From the NCBI RefSeq assembly GCF_932294415.1, contig NC_065543.1, positions 30,957,530-31,021,529 on the forward strand: a stretch of DNA of 64,000 bases. Direction: 5' to 3'. The notes beneath the pieces were generated by a model. The model was not told the origin of the DNA. It saw nothing but the letters and a program-made list of their open reading frames with translations, and made no database searches. The DNA comes from Quercus robur (Eukaryota; Streptophyta; Magnoliopsida; Fagales; Fagaceae). The stretch's first letter is position 1. Each line of letters opens with the position of its first letter. Position numbers and translations under genes: made by a program. Shown here one piece after another: positions 46,070 to 59,500 of the stretch.

Positions 46070-47995
46070 ATGAATAGAGACAGTTCTCTTAAAGCAACTT
46101 CAAAATTTTCTGAGCAAAGTCAACTTCCTGTTATAAATGGTAAAGGTAATGGTCAATTGATGTATAAAAAGAAAGGGTCGAAGAAGACACAACATGATTC
46201 AAGTGTTAAAAATGGGAAGCCATCAAGTGTGTTCAAGAGGAGAGTATTTTGCTTCTCAAAATCCTTTTCTGAGAATAGGGTAAGTTGTTAAAATTCATAC
46301 TTCAATTTTGCACTACAAGAACCATGGCCTTGGTATAATTATCACTATTTAGAAGTTCATTGATGTGCCTCTGGTTATGAATGTGTATGTTAAATTGTAA
46401 ATGTAGAAGAAATGTACACTAGGTATTTTTAATAAATCTTGAAAATAGTATCTATGTCATTTGCAAAAAGAAAATTTGTGCACTGAATAGGACTTGAAAT
46501 GTGAAACATGAACTTGTCGTCTTGCGAACCTGCCTGAAAGCTGAAACTAAAGGTCTTTGGTTGCTATGTTAAGAATTCTATATTTAATGGTAGAGAACAT
46601 ATAGTTTTTATATTAAACAATTTGGGTTTGGATTAGGCTTCTGAGTTCTTTCCATTAACTTGAATTATATGTGAGGTTTGGTGAACTGAGTCAATTTAGC
46701 TTTGTTAAGAAATTGTTTGATGAGATGTCTGTGTGAGTTGTGTATTTTAATGCATGAGTTTTTTTATCTGAGATTTTGAGCAACTAAAATATTATTGTGA
46801 AATTTTATGTCTATTGCATTTTCTAGTACTATTATCTAGTGAGGGATTGGGGTCCTAATGAAGGTTGATGGGAAAAATGGCTTAAACATTGCAGTTTGGT
46901 TTTTCCATAACCATCATTTTATTCTGCTGGGCAATCAAGTTGCTAGCTAGTTTTATTTTGTGTGAATAGTTATGGATATGTGCTTTTAGAGCAGTCCATC
47001 TAGCCTTGGTCCTACTTGCCTATAGTAATTGAATTTGATTCCCAATCTCTCTGAAGTATTGGAAAAAAGTTGGCTTTTTTACCTCTAGTGAATGGGTCCA
47101 ATAGGAGACTATTTTTATGGCTTTTAGATATATAGATTTGTCTTTATTTTCTATTTCTGTTTTCGTTTGTGGGCCACAAACATAGGATCCCCTGCCTAGC
47201 ATTGAACACAACCCCCCCCCCCCCCCACCCCAAAAAAAAAAAATCTCTTATCATATTCATTGGATATTTGGAATTTGGTTCCATTATGTTTGATGTTATT
47301 TGGCGAGAGTGAAATAGGCTAACGTTTGAGGATATGGAGAGTACAAGGAACTAGCTTCTAGCTTATTTTGTTTGGGACTCACAAATAGAGATTCAATTCT
47401 AATGCTATTGAGTCTATCTTTTTATACATAATCTTTTGTATTTTTTCTAATTCCTTAGGCTACTTCTTGCCTTCCTTTGCATGATGTAGTCTCTTTTTAA
47501 TAAATTTTTATTTATCAAAAAATAATTGAGAAGCATGCATTTTTTTTTTTTGGTTAGTGGTTTGCTATTGGTTTGAAACACTCCTGTATGAGAAGAAAGA
47601 AACAAATAGCTCTTAATTCATTTAAAAGAACAAAAAAATAGGATAGTCATGATTTCATTTGGCAAAATTGCTGCAATAAGGCTCATTGCCACTTAAAAAA
47701 GTTGGTGAATTACTAAATGTTGAAACTCCATGTTCATGAAATCTTGACATTGCTTTAACACGTCTCCTAACTTTCAAGATATAGACCCATAATAGCTGCC
47801 ATTAAAGACAATATGGATTCAAATGGTTTGTAAAATGAAGAGGAATGAATTTGTTAAAATGTGTTGATTAAAAGCATTAGAGATGAATGGGCCTTTGCTC
47901 ATTTTGCACATTTTCTTTTTGAATTAATCTTTAGGAATTGTGATGTTTTTGGTATGATGTTCATGTTCTTTTTATTGCAGCATTTGCACCCATGA
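46070..47995 (+). CDS. Small spliced gene of unknown function, probably decayed
   Basis: A leader exon ends at CAAATCTCAG|GTAACT (45700). A second exon follows, probably from TTTCAG at 45956, with ATG at 46070 and 70 codons to AATAGG|GTAAGT (46279). Its product is Ser/Lys-rich with Lys-Lys-Lys-Gly-Ser-Lys-Lys and Phe-Lys-Arg-Arg-Val-Phe-Cys. The third exon starts after TTTATTGCAG at 47980, but the in-frame reading stops after four codons (TGA 47993). Another frame there is nearly open to 48229, with two stops, and reads Gln-Val-Glu-Thr-Ile-Phe-Leu-Gln-Phe-Phe. I recognise no domain. It lies inside the TIR unit, so transposon capture of host exons is plausible; a degenerate host gene is the alternative. 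Confidence 0.35.
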
Positions 47996-48280
47996 ATGGA
48001 GGAACTGCTTTTGAGTTACCAGATACAAACTCCTGAAGGCAACCATTTGATGCTCAAAGATACTTTTCACATAGTGAAAGTGACTGACAAGACTGTGTAT
48101 ACCTAAATAGAGAAAAGGAGCAAGTTGAGACAATTTTCCTTCAATTTTTCTCTCACTCTATTACTGCTGGTGTCAATGCTTCAGCCAAGATAGCAGCTGG
48201 AGCCTGCCCCATTACTGTAGTCGAATAGCCATAGCTTTTCTTCTTTTCTTTGTTGGACGTATGTGTAATTACGTGTCATA

Positions 48281-48284
<4 letters not shown>

Positions 48285-48338
<54 letters not shown>
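48285..48338. repeat. Poly(T) run, 54 nt
   Basis: Uninterrupted T54. Similar sequence lies on both sides (TTGGACGTATGTGTAATTA before, TTGGAAGTATGTGGAATTA after), so it sits between copies of a local duplication. Confidence 0.95.
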
Positions 48339-48341
<3 letters not shown>

Positions 48342-49319
48342 GGTCTTCTTTCTTTTCTCTTTTGGAAGTATGTGGAATTATATTTTTTTGGGGTAGCTAG
48401 GGGGGTGAAATCTAATTGAAAACAAAATGTTCTCAGTGAAAAAGAGAGAAGTATTATGACATGTAAACTTTTTTTTAGTTGAGAAGAAAAATGAGAATGT
48501 AGTAAATGTAATAATGTGCGAATTTATTGTTTTGCCTCTTTTACATAAAATTAATTTTTTAAATAGCATATAAGAAGTAATATTTCTTCAATTATTACAT
48601 AAGAAGTAATATTTATTAAAAATAATGTTGTGAAAAAAAATATATGAGAATTGCCTTGTCTGAAACCATGATTTAAGTTAAGATTCTGCCAATGTGATGG
48701 GAGATAACGGGACATAATGTACACTCGGAAACGATTTCAATAATATCACATTTTGTGCTAAAATTGTATTTTGAAAACATAATTTTTGTGTGAATGCATT
48801 CACTTTAAAGGTATTATGGTAATTTTGGTCCTTTTTTTTTCTTTTTTCTTTTTTAAGTTTTAGGGTGATTCAGTCATTTTTTAGGTTCTAAAGGCATTAT
48901 GGTCATTTTTAGGTTTCAGAGGTATTATGGTAATTGGTGAGGGAAAAAAAAAAGAACCATCGAATGTGACAAAAGTACGCTCACATTTGAAGTTGGTACT
49001 GCCCATTGTGACAATGTCGGATGTGAGACAAAAACAAGGGTACAACCAAATGTGGCAAAAGTATAGTCAAGAATGATGTTGATACTGCTTAATATGACAA
49101 GTACAAATAAACAATGTATTAGCATGTGTTAGTGTAAAATACACAAGTGTGTTGAGTAAAAGTACCTGTTCACGAAACATCAATTTTGACATATACTTAT
49201 CATTGTCCCCTATATGTGTTTTTAAACCATTCCAATGTGGGATTGTCATCTTCATCCATCATTTTTTGCTACAAACATATACATAATAAGTAAAAAATTG
49301 ACTTCAGTGGTGGGCTCAA

Positions 49320-50318
49320 ATGTAAAAGTACGGTCAAATGTGATATTAGTACTACCCAATGTGACGATGAAATTGTCAAATGTGAGGAAAAAAAAGGAAT
49401 TACTAAATGTGACAAAAGTATTGTTATATGTGATGTTGGTATTGCCGAATGTGACAATGAAACCATCAAATGTGAGAAAAAATAAAAGAACCGCTAAATG
49501 TGACAAAAGTACAGTCACATGTGATATTGGTATTGCATAATGTGAGGATAGAACTGTCAAATGTGAAAAAGAAAATAAGGGAACCGCCAAATATGACAAA
49601 AGTATCATCAAATTTGATGTTGAAACTGCATAATGTGAGGATGGAATCGTTAAATGTGAGAAAAAAAAAAAGGAATTACCAAATGTGACAAAAAAACTGT
49701 CACATGTGATGTTAGAACTGCACAATATGAGGATTGGACCATCAAATATGAGGAAAAAAAATAAGAAAACTGCCAAATGTGACAAAAGTACTGTCAAATG
49801 TGATGTTGGAACTGCACAATATGAGGATGGAACCATCAAATGTGAAAAAAAAAAAAAAAAAGAACCACCAAATGTGACCAAAAAACTATTACATGTGATA
49901 TTGAAACTGTACAATATGAGGATGAAACTATCAAATGTGAGAAAAAAAAAAGGGGGAACCACTAAATGTGACAAAAGTACTATTAAATGTGATGTTGGAA
50001 ATGCACAATGTGAGGATGGAACAATCAAATGTGAGAAAAAATATGCGAACAAATGTGACAAAAGAACTGTCACATATGATGTTAGAACTACACAATGTGA
50101 GATTGGAACCGTCAAATATGAGAAAAAAAAATAAAGGAACCATTAAATGTGACAAAAAAACTGTCACATATGATGTTAGAGTTGCACAACGTGAAAATGG
50201 AACCTTCAAATGTAAGAAAAAAATAAGGGAACCACCAAATGTGACAAAAGAACTGTCACATGTGGTGTTGGAACTACACAATGTGAGGATGAAACCGTTA
50301 AATGTGAGGATTCGGTAA
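49320..50318. repeat. Minisatellite, about 11 units of 87-95 bp
   Basis: AAATGTGAC (one AAATATGAC) starts units at 49405, 49496, 49589, 49681, 49775, 49870, 49964, 50051, 50145 and 50237, with an earlier unit at about 49320. Each unit carries several AAATGTGA copies and often the palindrome TCACATGTGA, plus an A-run. Weaker relatives reach back to 48950. Long open frames on both strands are by-products of the repeat. Confidence 0.9.
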
Positions 50319-50393
50319 CCTGATATGGTAGGTTGCTTACTAGTGGGTACCGTACCCAAAAAAAAAAAAATGGGGGGTACGGTAGAATTACCC

Positions 50394-51716
50394 AAGGGTC
50401 AATATAACACAACTAAAAGTCCAAAACAAAAACAAAATATTATGCAATTAGAAAATTTTAAGAACTTAACACAATTAATTTTTCCTATAATTTTAACCCA
50501 ACATCAGACAAAACATGCATAAAAGAAAATAACAATAAGAGATGAAGAAACAATAATTGTAGCAGTATGTATATGGCAAATTGACAATCAAAATCAAATT
50601 AATAAAATCAAACTTCTTCAATCTCCCTATCGCTCTCTAATGGAAGGAGAAGTCTGTGTGTAGTTTAGGGGGAAAAAGTAAAAAAAGGAAGACAGATCTT
50701 GAATCATAATCAATTCAATTAAATACCCAAACCTAAGACTAAATCAATTCAAACATTTAAAGCAATATTTTTTTTTTAAAAAAAATACTGATAAAGGTTT
50801 CTACTCTTTCCGAATAACGAACTCACGTTCTCTCTTATCTCTGTTTTTGCCCTCTCCAAACCTAAATCATATATAACCCCAAATTTCAAAAAATCAAATC
50901 AAAACCTAATGTTACCCAAATACCTAAATAAAAATCAATCCAACCAAATTTCTCAAAACTAATTCATATTTCATACCCATACCCATACCCAGATCTAAGA
51001 AAGAATGAAAAAAAGAAAAACTTACCGGTAGTAGTTCTCTCAATGTCTGTCTCTTTCTCATCTCTATATCGCAAGGTTTATTTTTTCCTCCTCCATCTCT
51101 AGATCGCAAGTATCGTTGTTAAGAAAATTGAAAAGGAAGTGAAAAAAAAGTATCCGAATAGGAGAAACGGAAGGCGCCCTTCTCTCTATCTGTCTCTCTT
51201 TTCTCTCAATCTCTCTTTCTCCTTTCTCCGTGTAGCAATCTTCTTCTTCTTTTTATTTTTTTTTTAAACGGTTAGTTTCCTTTTATACCAAGAGGGCTCC
51301 CAAACAGTGTTTTAACATAGTGAATCATTATAATTTATCGCTTTTAAACGGTGTTGTAGCATTACCAAACAATATAATATATCGCTTTTTAACTTAAATG
51401 TGGCTGAATTTTAGATAGCCACTTTTCCTACATGGCAACACCTCCTTAATTGTAAGAATCAATTTTCTCTTAGTTTCTGCTATTATATATAGAATATGAT
51501 ATGATATAGATATAGATTCTTAAAACAGAGAAAAAAATCATAATTTTTTGTACATGCCCAAATTACTAACTAGCATATTACATGTTTATATATTAGATAA
51601 TGTATCATGTCCATCCCTATGTAAATAAGAGAGAGAATCTAATCCCAGTCGAGCCAAATCCAAGAATTCAATTTGATTGGGAAAAAAAATCCTGCATATT
51701 TTTCTCTATTCATCAG
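50394..51716. other. Spacer between the TIR unit and the receptor kinase gene
   Basis: No confirmed gene. On the minus strand a TC-rich leader (51260-51030) ends at CTACTACCG|GTAAGT, which looks like a first exon, but its only ATG frame is very short. Near 51497 TCTATATATAATAGC reads on the minus strand, resembling a Helitron 5' end, but I found no matching 3' end. Confidence 0.35.
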
Positions 51717-53473
51717 TCACTCTAAATTTATGTCATGAAGATCCTGAAGAAGCTTGCTTGATGAAGAATGGTCTCCACTAGTCTCATCCTTACTTTGGAC
51801 AGAAAAAGAGGAATCAATCCATGGCCCATTCATTGACATTTCTCTCTGCGTTTGACTGTCATGCAAAAAAGTGGAGCTCACGTGTGTTTGGCTGTCGTGT
51901 GAAAGCTTCTCAAAAGCTTTAAACCTTGGATCCAGGTTTGTTTCACTGCGCTTTATTATTGGTGCTTGAACCGCACATTTTCCTTCAATCATACTTACTA
52001 CGGAAGACATTGATGGTCTGAGAGTGGGAGAGGGGTTGGTGCATAAAAGAGCCAAGCTGAGCATCCTCATTGCCTCTTCAGAGGAGTAGCTTGAACCAAG
52101 CTTTGGATCCACAAGTTCAAGTAGGTTTCCTTGCTCTTGTAAGACATAGGCCTTCAATTGCATGTAAAAGAGCAAAGATAAACATTCATGATGTCATGCA
52201 TACTTGCCAAGTTGATAAGTAGAGAAGATGATAAGCATGAAAGTGTATTAATGTATATACAAGATAGAAAAGAATTTCTGTATCTTCCCAAATTAAGCAA
52301 CCTTTTATTCACTGTAAAGAAAATATAACAGTAACAATTGTTGACAAAAAAGGATCCTCTAAGAATGGCATAAATATTTACCCAGTCCAGAAGATAAACA
52401 AACTCCTCCTTTGGCCTGTAATTGGTGTTGCTTTTCCCACTAACAATCTCCAAAGCTACTACTCCAAAGCTATAAACATCTGCTTTATCGGTCAAGTAAC
52501 CCCTCATTGCATACTCAGGAGCCATATAACCTCTGAAGAAAAACAGATGGCACTAGAATAGTGAGTATGTGTGCCAGCTAAGAGAGGCTTTCTAATATCC
52601 CATTACAAAAACATCTAAAACATTTTCTAAATATAAGTGTAAGATTTTTTGCTCGAATATTAGACAGTATAAAAATGAAAGTGCAACGTATAGTATCACA
52701 ACACCGCTACAATATTAAATGGCAAAATAAAAGTTCCGAGTCATTGTTGGTTAAGTCTTATTATACAACTTATATATTAAATCCAATGTGCTCTCTCTGA
52801 CCCCGCCAAAAGTGTGAGTTTTTGAGCATTTGGTATGATTTTTTTTAACAAGAAATAATGGACAAAATTTCTCTCCAAATCAAGTTGGAGAAATCTCTTT
52901 CAACTTGCTACATGGTTGTATAAAATGACTATCTACGTGTATTAAATCACATGATTCATTAAATAATATAAACAAGTCATGTGAATATTAAATAATTTAT
53001 GTAACTAAAAGTACTCAAGGATAGTTTTTCATGTTGCCACATAGTGGGTTGGAGGAACTTAGAGACACTCTGTCCACAAAATTATTTGTATTGTTTGCAC
53101 TACCTATGTTAAAATTTATTATACCAAAAACCAGTTGTGTTTCAAGAAGCTAAATAAAGGTGGAGAGAGAGAGAAAGAGAACTCACATTGTTCCGGCTAT
53201 TCGTGTACTAATATGCGTCTGCTCTCCTTCATCAAGCTTAGCTAAACCAAAGTCAGATATCTTGGCGTTTAGATCCTTATCAAGAAGCACATTTGTTGCC
53301 TTTATGTCTCTGTGAACAATTTTCAACCTTGATTCCTCATGAAGATAAGCTAACCCCCTGGCTATTCCCAAGCATATCTTCCTCCTCGTTGGCCAATCCA
53401 AATGTAGCTGGTGCTCCTCACGACCTAAAATTGGAAACCGAGGGAGAGAGTTTTCAACAGTAAGTCTTACTCT

Positions 53474-53510
<37 letters not shown>

Positions 53511-56500
53511 GGATGTTAGTGAAGGACTTACCAAAAAGTGCACGGGCAAGACTGTTGTTTTCCATGTATTCATATATTAGTAACAACTGGTTTCCTTCAA
53601 TACAACATCCATAAAGCCTCACAAGATTTGGATGTTGCAATGCAGATATCATGCCTATCTCAGTAACAAATTCACGGTTCCCTTGCTTCGATTTGGAGGA
53701 TAGCTGCTTAACAGCAATTAAAGCACCATCTGATAGTACACCCTAAGAACAAGAAAAGCAATTTCATAATCATATTTTTACTATCTTGCATTAGTACTCA
53801 CACTAGTGACATGGCCAAAATGTTGCTAGGATTAACACCTGCCAATAATAAATATCAATAATCCATAATTACCTTGTAAACTGGGCCAAAGCCTCCTTCA
53901 CCTATCTTATTTGCAGGGTTAAAGTTCCCAGTGGCAGCTTTAATATGTCTTAAAGTAAAATAACCTGTTTGTAAATCTAGACCACGTAGTTCTGTAAGAA
54001 GATAAAAAGAGTTAGAAAATTTCCAAGAGAGAGAATAATAGAAAGGATAGATGATAAAAGGCAAACATATTGTTTTCATTACAAAAGTTTGCATGAAGTT
54101 CGTTTTTCGCCCATAAACTTTAATAAGTTATTTTTTTGTCCCTAAACTATTGAAACGTTACACTTTCGACCTCAAATTTCAAGATGATTTTTTTTTGTCC
54201 CTTAACTATTGAATAAAATTACCTTTTCCTCTTTAAAAATATCTTTCATACGATGCGTTTAATCGATAGTTTCGTACTGCATGTTCACCTTGTGTTTGTG
54301 TCCTTTTCCTTTTTTTTTTTTTGAATTTAATGGCCAAGGTCAAACATCTCAAATTCTCTAATGCTAAAAATAGTACCACCTAGTTAGACAAATATGATGA
54401 AAACGAGAGTGGATGGAAAGATATAATGTGTAATGATTTAAATAGATTAGGGACAAAAAACAAACTTGAAGAAAACTTCTAAATGAAAACAATACTTTTG
54501 CTATGATAAAATGTATTTCTACAAGGTAAACAATGATAAGAACATAGAAAAACACACATCCATAAAAAAGAAGGATCACTATGTCTTTCTATTGGAATGT
54601 TAAAGATCGATTAAACCAAAATACAATTGATTATGAATCTTTGCCAAGTGTTGATTTTGCATCATCTTCTCGATGTATCATATCAAAAAACACTTATGGT
54701 TGTGAATAGGCAATACCAAATATAAGTTGAAATGAGAATGAGGATCCCACGATAAAGTAATCATTGCACAGTACAATGCCTATGCCTAGTGTTGCCCTTC
54801 TGCATTGCTAAAAGAGCTAAACCTTCTATTAGCCAATATTACCTTTAAGGAGCAAAGTGTTCTTTGATTTTTTCTTGTAACTGGATCCTCTAGAACCACA
54901 AGAATCCTTAGTTAAAATGGTATTCCAACTCAACACCATTTTTTGAGATTTTGAGAAGAGTTTCTCTTTGGAGAGCTCAATATGATGAAAGTTGTACGTT
55001 GTGTTGGGGGGTAGTTATTGTCTATCATTGGCCTCTATGGTAGAATTAGTCGAAGGCCTGAGTGGCAGCAATTTACCATATGGCGGATGTTATTGGTTTG
55101 AGTTTGCTTATCCTCAACTCATGAACTTAGTTGAAGCAAAGCTATATGATATTACCCAATTTTTCCAATACAGTAGTTTGATAAATGATTTATCATTCTT
55201 ATATAGAAACAATGTTTTAAGGAGTCAAATCTGTTATGGCACTAGATCTAGTATTTTGGTGTGTGTGTGTGGAGAGAGAGAGAGAGAGAGAGAGCAGGTG
55301 GTGGATTGGCTTGAATTCCAAAGCTACAAAAAAAGATCCCAGAGCATTTATCTGTATAGTGTATATGTGAGTGCATGTATGAGTGAAAGAGTAATTAATG
55401 ACCATGAACTGCTAATGACAAAAAAAAAAAAAAAAAAAGCATAGACACATCTTCTTATTCTATTTCCAACTTGCAATTTGTAACCATCAAAAAGTCCCTA
55501 GACGGTATTTTCTCCGCATCTTTTTTTTATTAAAAAAATGTGATTGATCTTACCTTTATCTTCAAGGACTTTCTTCCCTAGGTAACCCTTCATCCGAAGA
55601 AACACCAAAATCAATACAAGGATCACACATGATGCAAGTACAATGCCAACAATAGCTCCAACTGATAGGCCCTCGCCAACATCAAAGTCTATAAAAGGAG
55701 AGGAATCACGTACATGCAAGTTAATGACAAAAAAGGTAGAAATCCTAAATTGAAGGAAACCTTACTTGGTGTCACTTCAATGGCAGATATAAGAGGTCCA
55801 TAGACACCTTTGACAGGAATGGAAGTAGTTCCTTTCCCTGCCCAGTAAAAATGAATCTCCAGAGTGCTACCACTTACAAGAACATCATCAAATTCCTTAA
55901 TGATGGGTATACCAACTCCTCGAGCTTCCTCCACAATGTTGAAGTCCTTCAACTCCAACTTTCCCTGGAAAAAATAAAAGTTAAAAAGGAAAAGGAAATG
56001 TCAAATTAAAACTTTGCAAGCTCCAGCGGGAAGATGAACATCCCTTCTCTTTTCAAAACAAGAAAATCTTGGAAGGCATCAAAGAACAAGCTATATTTTA
56101 ATCATGAAAATCCTCTGTCAACTCACTTGAATTGAGACATTAAATATGCGCCTCCCTAGGCTGCTAAATGTCTGGTCATTAGAGAACATTATTTCAGCAA
56201 AGTGGAGCTTTACTTTGTAACTTCCCTTTCGCAAGCAAAGGCCATAGTACCTAAGTGATAAAGGGGCAACTCGAGCTGTCTCATAGATACCAGTCACATT
56301 CAGAGAAAATGTATTCTGTGCACGATATGGAGTATCGTCATTGCCCATGAAGACCCCTGTGCTGCTATAACCCCATTCTTCAGAAATAGAACTAAATTGT
56401 GATCGCCCATCTGGAATTATGTCCTGTTCATATTCATTCCCCTCAAAGTTTATTTTTTCTCCTCCACAATTAATAAACAAGGAATAATCTGCAGATATAA

Positions 56501-59500
56501 GAGTAAGTGTGTGATAAATAAGTTCCATCAGTGTCAAAAGTAACTTCAATAGTAAACTACTAAAGTTCATAAAAGCACAATTTGATATGTATCTTTACTT
56601 ACGTTTTGGTTTTTTTGAACAGGGAAGGCCCTTCTTCAAGCACCAAGGAATTCTAGAATTTGAAAAGCCAATCAAATAATTTTGTTTTGATGCATTTTGA
56701 GCAGGCAGAGTAAATGTGTCTTAGGAAGTTAAAAAACTTACGTGTTGCTCTCCACAGATGAATAACTGGAAACCAAATTCCTGTTTCATAATAAAGATAC
56801 ATTGTTGGCAATACAAGACAATGAATATGCTCGTCATTTTTACATTTTACTTAGCATTGATATAAGAGGAATTAATAGTGATTTTTTTTCCATCCTTTTT
56901 AGGAAAAGCTTTGACTACAAAAGTGATTAATACAGAAGAAACTTACACATGTGACCGTGTCTCACAATTAATCTGAGGTGACCCTGAAAAATTGTTGTAA
57001 GATATATCCCTGCAACACATTTCATCATGACATTATGAAAAAAATTCTTAACTGGGAAAAAATGAGAATTCAAAAAGCTCACAGTTCAAACACATGACTC
57101 ACACAAGATCTCACAATTAAAAACAAGTGCATTGACAAATTTAGAGCCTAATGAAATAAAGATTCTGGACTTAAATTAGACCTACCAATTATTTTTGGTG
57201 TACTCCAATACCCAGTTCGGCACTTCTCCACTTAATGAATTGTTGGTTAAGTACCTACATCCATAAAATGATTGTCATGTCTTTTCCTGCGAAATGAGTA
57301 GTCACAGTGAAGGATCCAAACAGGGACAATTTGAGAAATAAATTAAACATAAAACATTGCGTAATTGAACTAATTTTTGCTCTGTGCCATACATGTCATT
57401 TAGCTGTTGATTCCAAAATGTATCTGGAATTGGACCACTCAAATTATTGAAGCTCAAGTCTCTACAAGAAAATAAAATTTTCATATTATCAAAAATATAT
57501 AAATTACAGAAAATGGAATTCAATTCATTAAACAAGATTTATATTTTATTTTGTTGTACTATAATATTCAGGCAAAATTTGATGCTCCAAAATGCAGTTT
57601 CTTGCAGCAATAAAGCCATCAGCACAAAATTTAGTAGTAAATATTACACTTTTTTCCCATTAAATGTTGAGAAAAATTACCATTCATTCAGTGACATATA
57701 GGCAATAGGCATATTTCAAAATAAAATGCACAAACAGTAAAATTTATTGAATTGAAATGATTCAATTGCTACTGGATAGCCACAAGTCCGTCTAGTATCT
57801 TGAAGTCCTCAGAATAAAATATTCTATCGATGGATAACATAATGAGAAACAAGAAGCAAAAATATTGGAAAGAAAAATTCAATGAGAGAGAGAATAAAGA
57901 ATAAATAGATAAACTGTGGTAAAGTTAGCCTAGTTTTAAAAGAGAGAACGATTTCATTTTCAGCTACATGATTCCTTTTTATGAGAATAAGAAACTTTCT
58001 GGCTAAAAATAGCATACAAAATAATTGCAAATAAATCAACCCTTTTTCCTTTCTCTAAGAATAAAAGGACCGGGGGTTGGGGGAGAGGGGGGGGGGGGTG
58101 TTTGAAGAAGAAGAAAGAGTAATCTTAACATGCTTAACCCTTCATATTACATCAACAAGAAGTTAATCCCAAACCAACCTCTATCATGGAAAGAGGATAA
58201 ATATCACTAAGTTTGGTCGATTAATTAGTAGGCAGATATTAGAAATAATGTGATGCTTTATTCCTTTATGTGTTTGGTTTCCCTATAAGTACTGAAAAAG
58301 TGTTCAATTCCCTATTGACAGAATTGAACCTATATCAAATATCCATACGCGTCTGACCTCTCTTTCATTGAATAAAAATCCCAAAGTTTATATGTTGGTA
58401 GCAGTCAATCATCTCAAAATAATGAACAATAGTGTTGACAATCAATAACAACTTGAACAACAAATTGAAACTCCATTTTGATCATCTCAAGTCACTTCAT
58501 AACACTTGTCAGAATAAACCATATAAGATGTCTCATAATGACAGAAGCCAAAACATAAAAAAGTAATCAAACTAGATATAGAAAAAGAAATTCCCAAGTA
58601 AAACCTCTCTATGAGTACACCCATTTTAAGAAACTTACAATCGCTTCAAAGATTCTAACTCTCCTATGTAATCTGGGATTAAACCAGTGATTAAGCAATT
58701 TCTTAGAACCCTGAGGCACAGGAATAAGACAAAAATCAGAAAGTTAACAAAACTGAAAAGTTAATTACATAGGATTATTTGTTGCAAGAAAACAAGTAAA
58801 AAATATAACTTACAAATATTCTAACTTTTTCAAATCCTTCAAATTAGGAAATCCAATACTCAATCCTTTCAAATCAGATATCCTCCTGACAAACATGAAA
58901 GATTAGAAAAATCATTTGTGCCATCTTCATACATTTCACATTTTGTACCAATGTATAAGACCGCCTAAGGAGCATGCACTCACAGCTCGGTTAAATTTGA
59001 TAACAGGGATATGGTGACAGGGATGGGGCCCTCCATGAACGTGCCTTGCATATCACTGCAAGTGATTAATATTTCCTTAGATAACAAAAAAAAAAAAAGT
59101 TTTGAAGTCAAAACTCCAAGAGGAAAAAAATGGCAGATAAAATTAATTAAGTACAATACTTACAGTCTATCAAGTTTGCTCCAGTTCCCAATAAAACCAG
59201 GTATCTTCCCTGATATTGCAGTCCCATCTATCCTACTGCAGGCAGTATCTCAAGTTTAGGAATTTTGGTATTCTAAAAGCTATATGTCCAACTAATCATG
59301 TCAAATTGAATTACTTACAAATCAGTCAAGTTCGTTAATTTTCCAAACGTTTCTGGTATTGTGCTTGTAAAATTGTTTGCATTAAGAACACTGCAAGATA
59401 AAGAAATATTTGGTCATGCATTTCCACGAGGCAAGGCAGAAAAATATTGTGGAAGCCTATAAAACAAGGTGCTGATGGTTAACATAGATACTATGTGTAA

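Larger units (their letters stand above)
45421..50393. mobile_element. TIR-bounded unit of about 5 kb carrying gene-like exons and a minisatellite
   Basis: The left end GGGTCATTCTGCCATACCCA, a T-run, then GGGTACGGTATCCACT matches the reversed right end GGGTAATTCTACCGTACCCC, a T-run, then GGGTACGGTACCCACT. No transposase is recognised and I see no clear target duplication. Inside are a spliced small gene (45600-48230), a T54 run and an 11-unit 92-bp array against the right end. It may be a gene-carrying non-autonomous DNA transposon, or two separate short elements in inverted orientation around unrelated sequence. Confidence 0.5.

Noticed and set aside
49252..50115. 287-codon open frame on the minus strand, and 149- and 116-codon frames on the plus strand
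   Set aside because: They lie wholly in the 92-bp minisatellite and arise from its composition; frames overlap on both strands and carry no domain.
51490..51500. Helitron 5' end (TCTATATATAATAGC on the minus strand)
   Set aside because: The preceding base is T rather than A and no hairpin-CTRR end was found to pair with it.
54992..55444. 150-codon plus-strand frame inside the large RLK intron
   Set aside because: Runs through a (GA)n microsatellite and an A-run, lacks any domain, and lies antisense in a well-defined intron.
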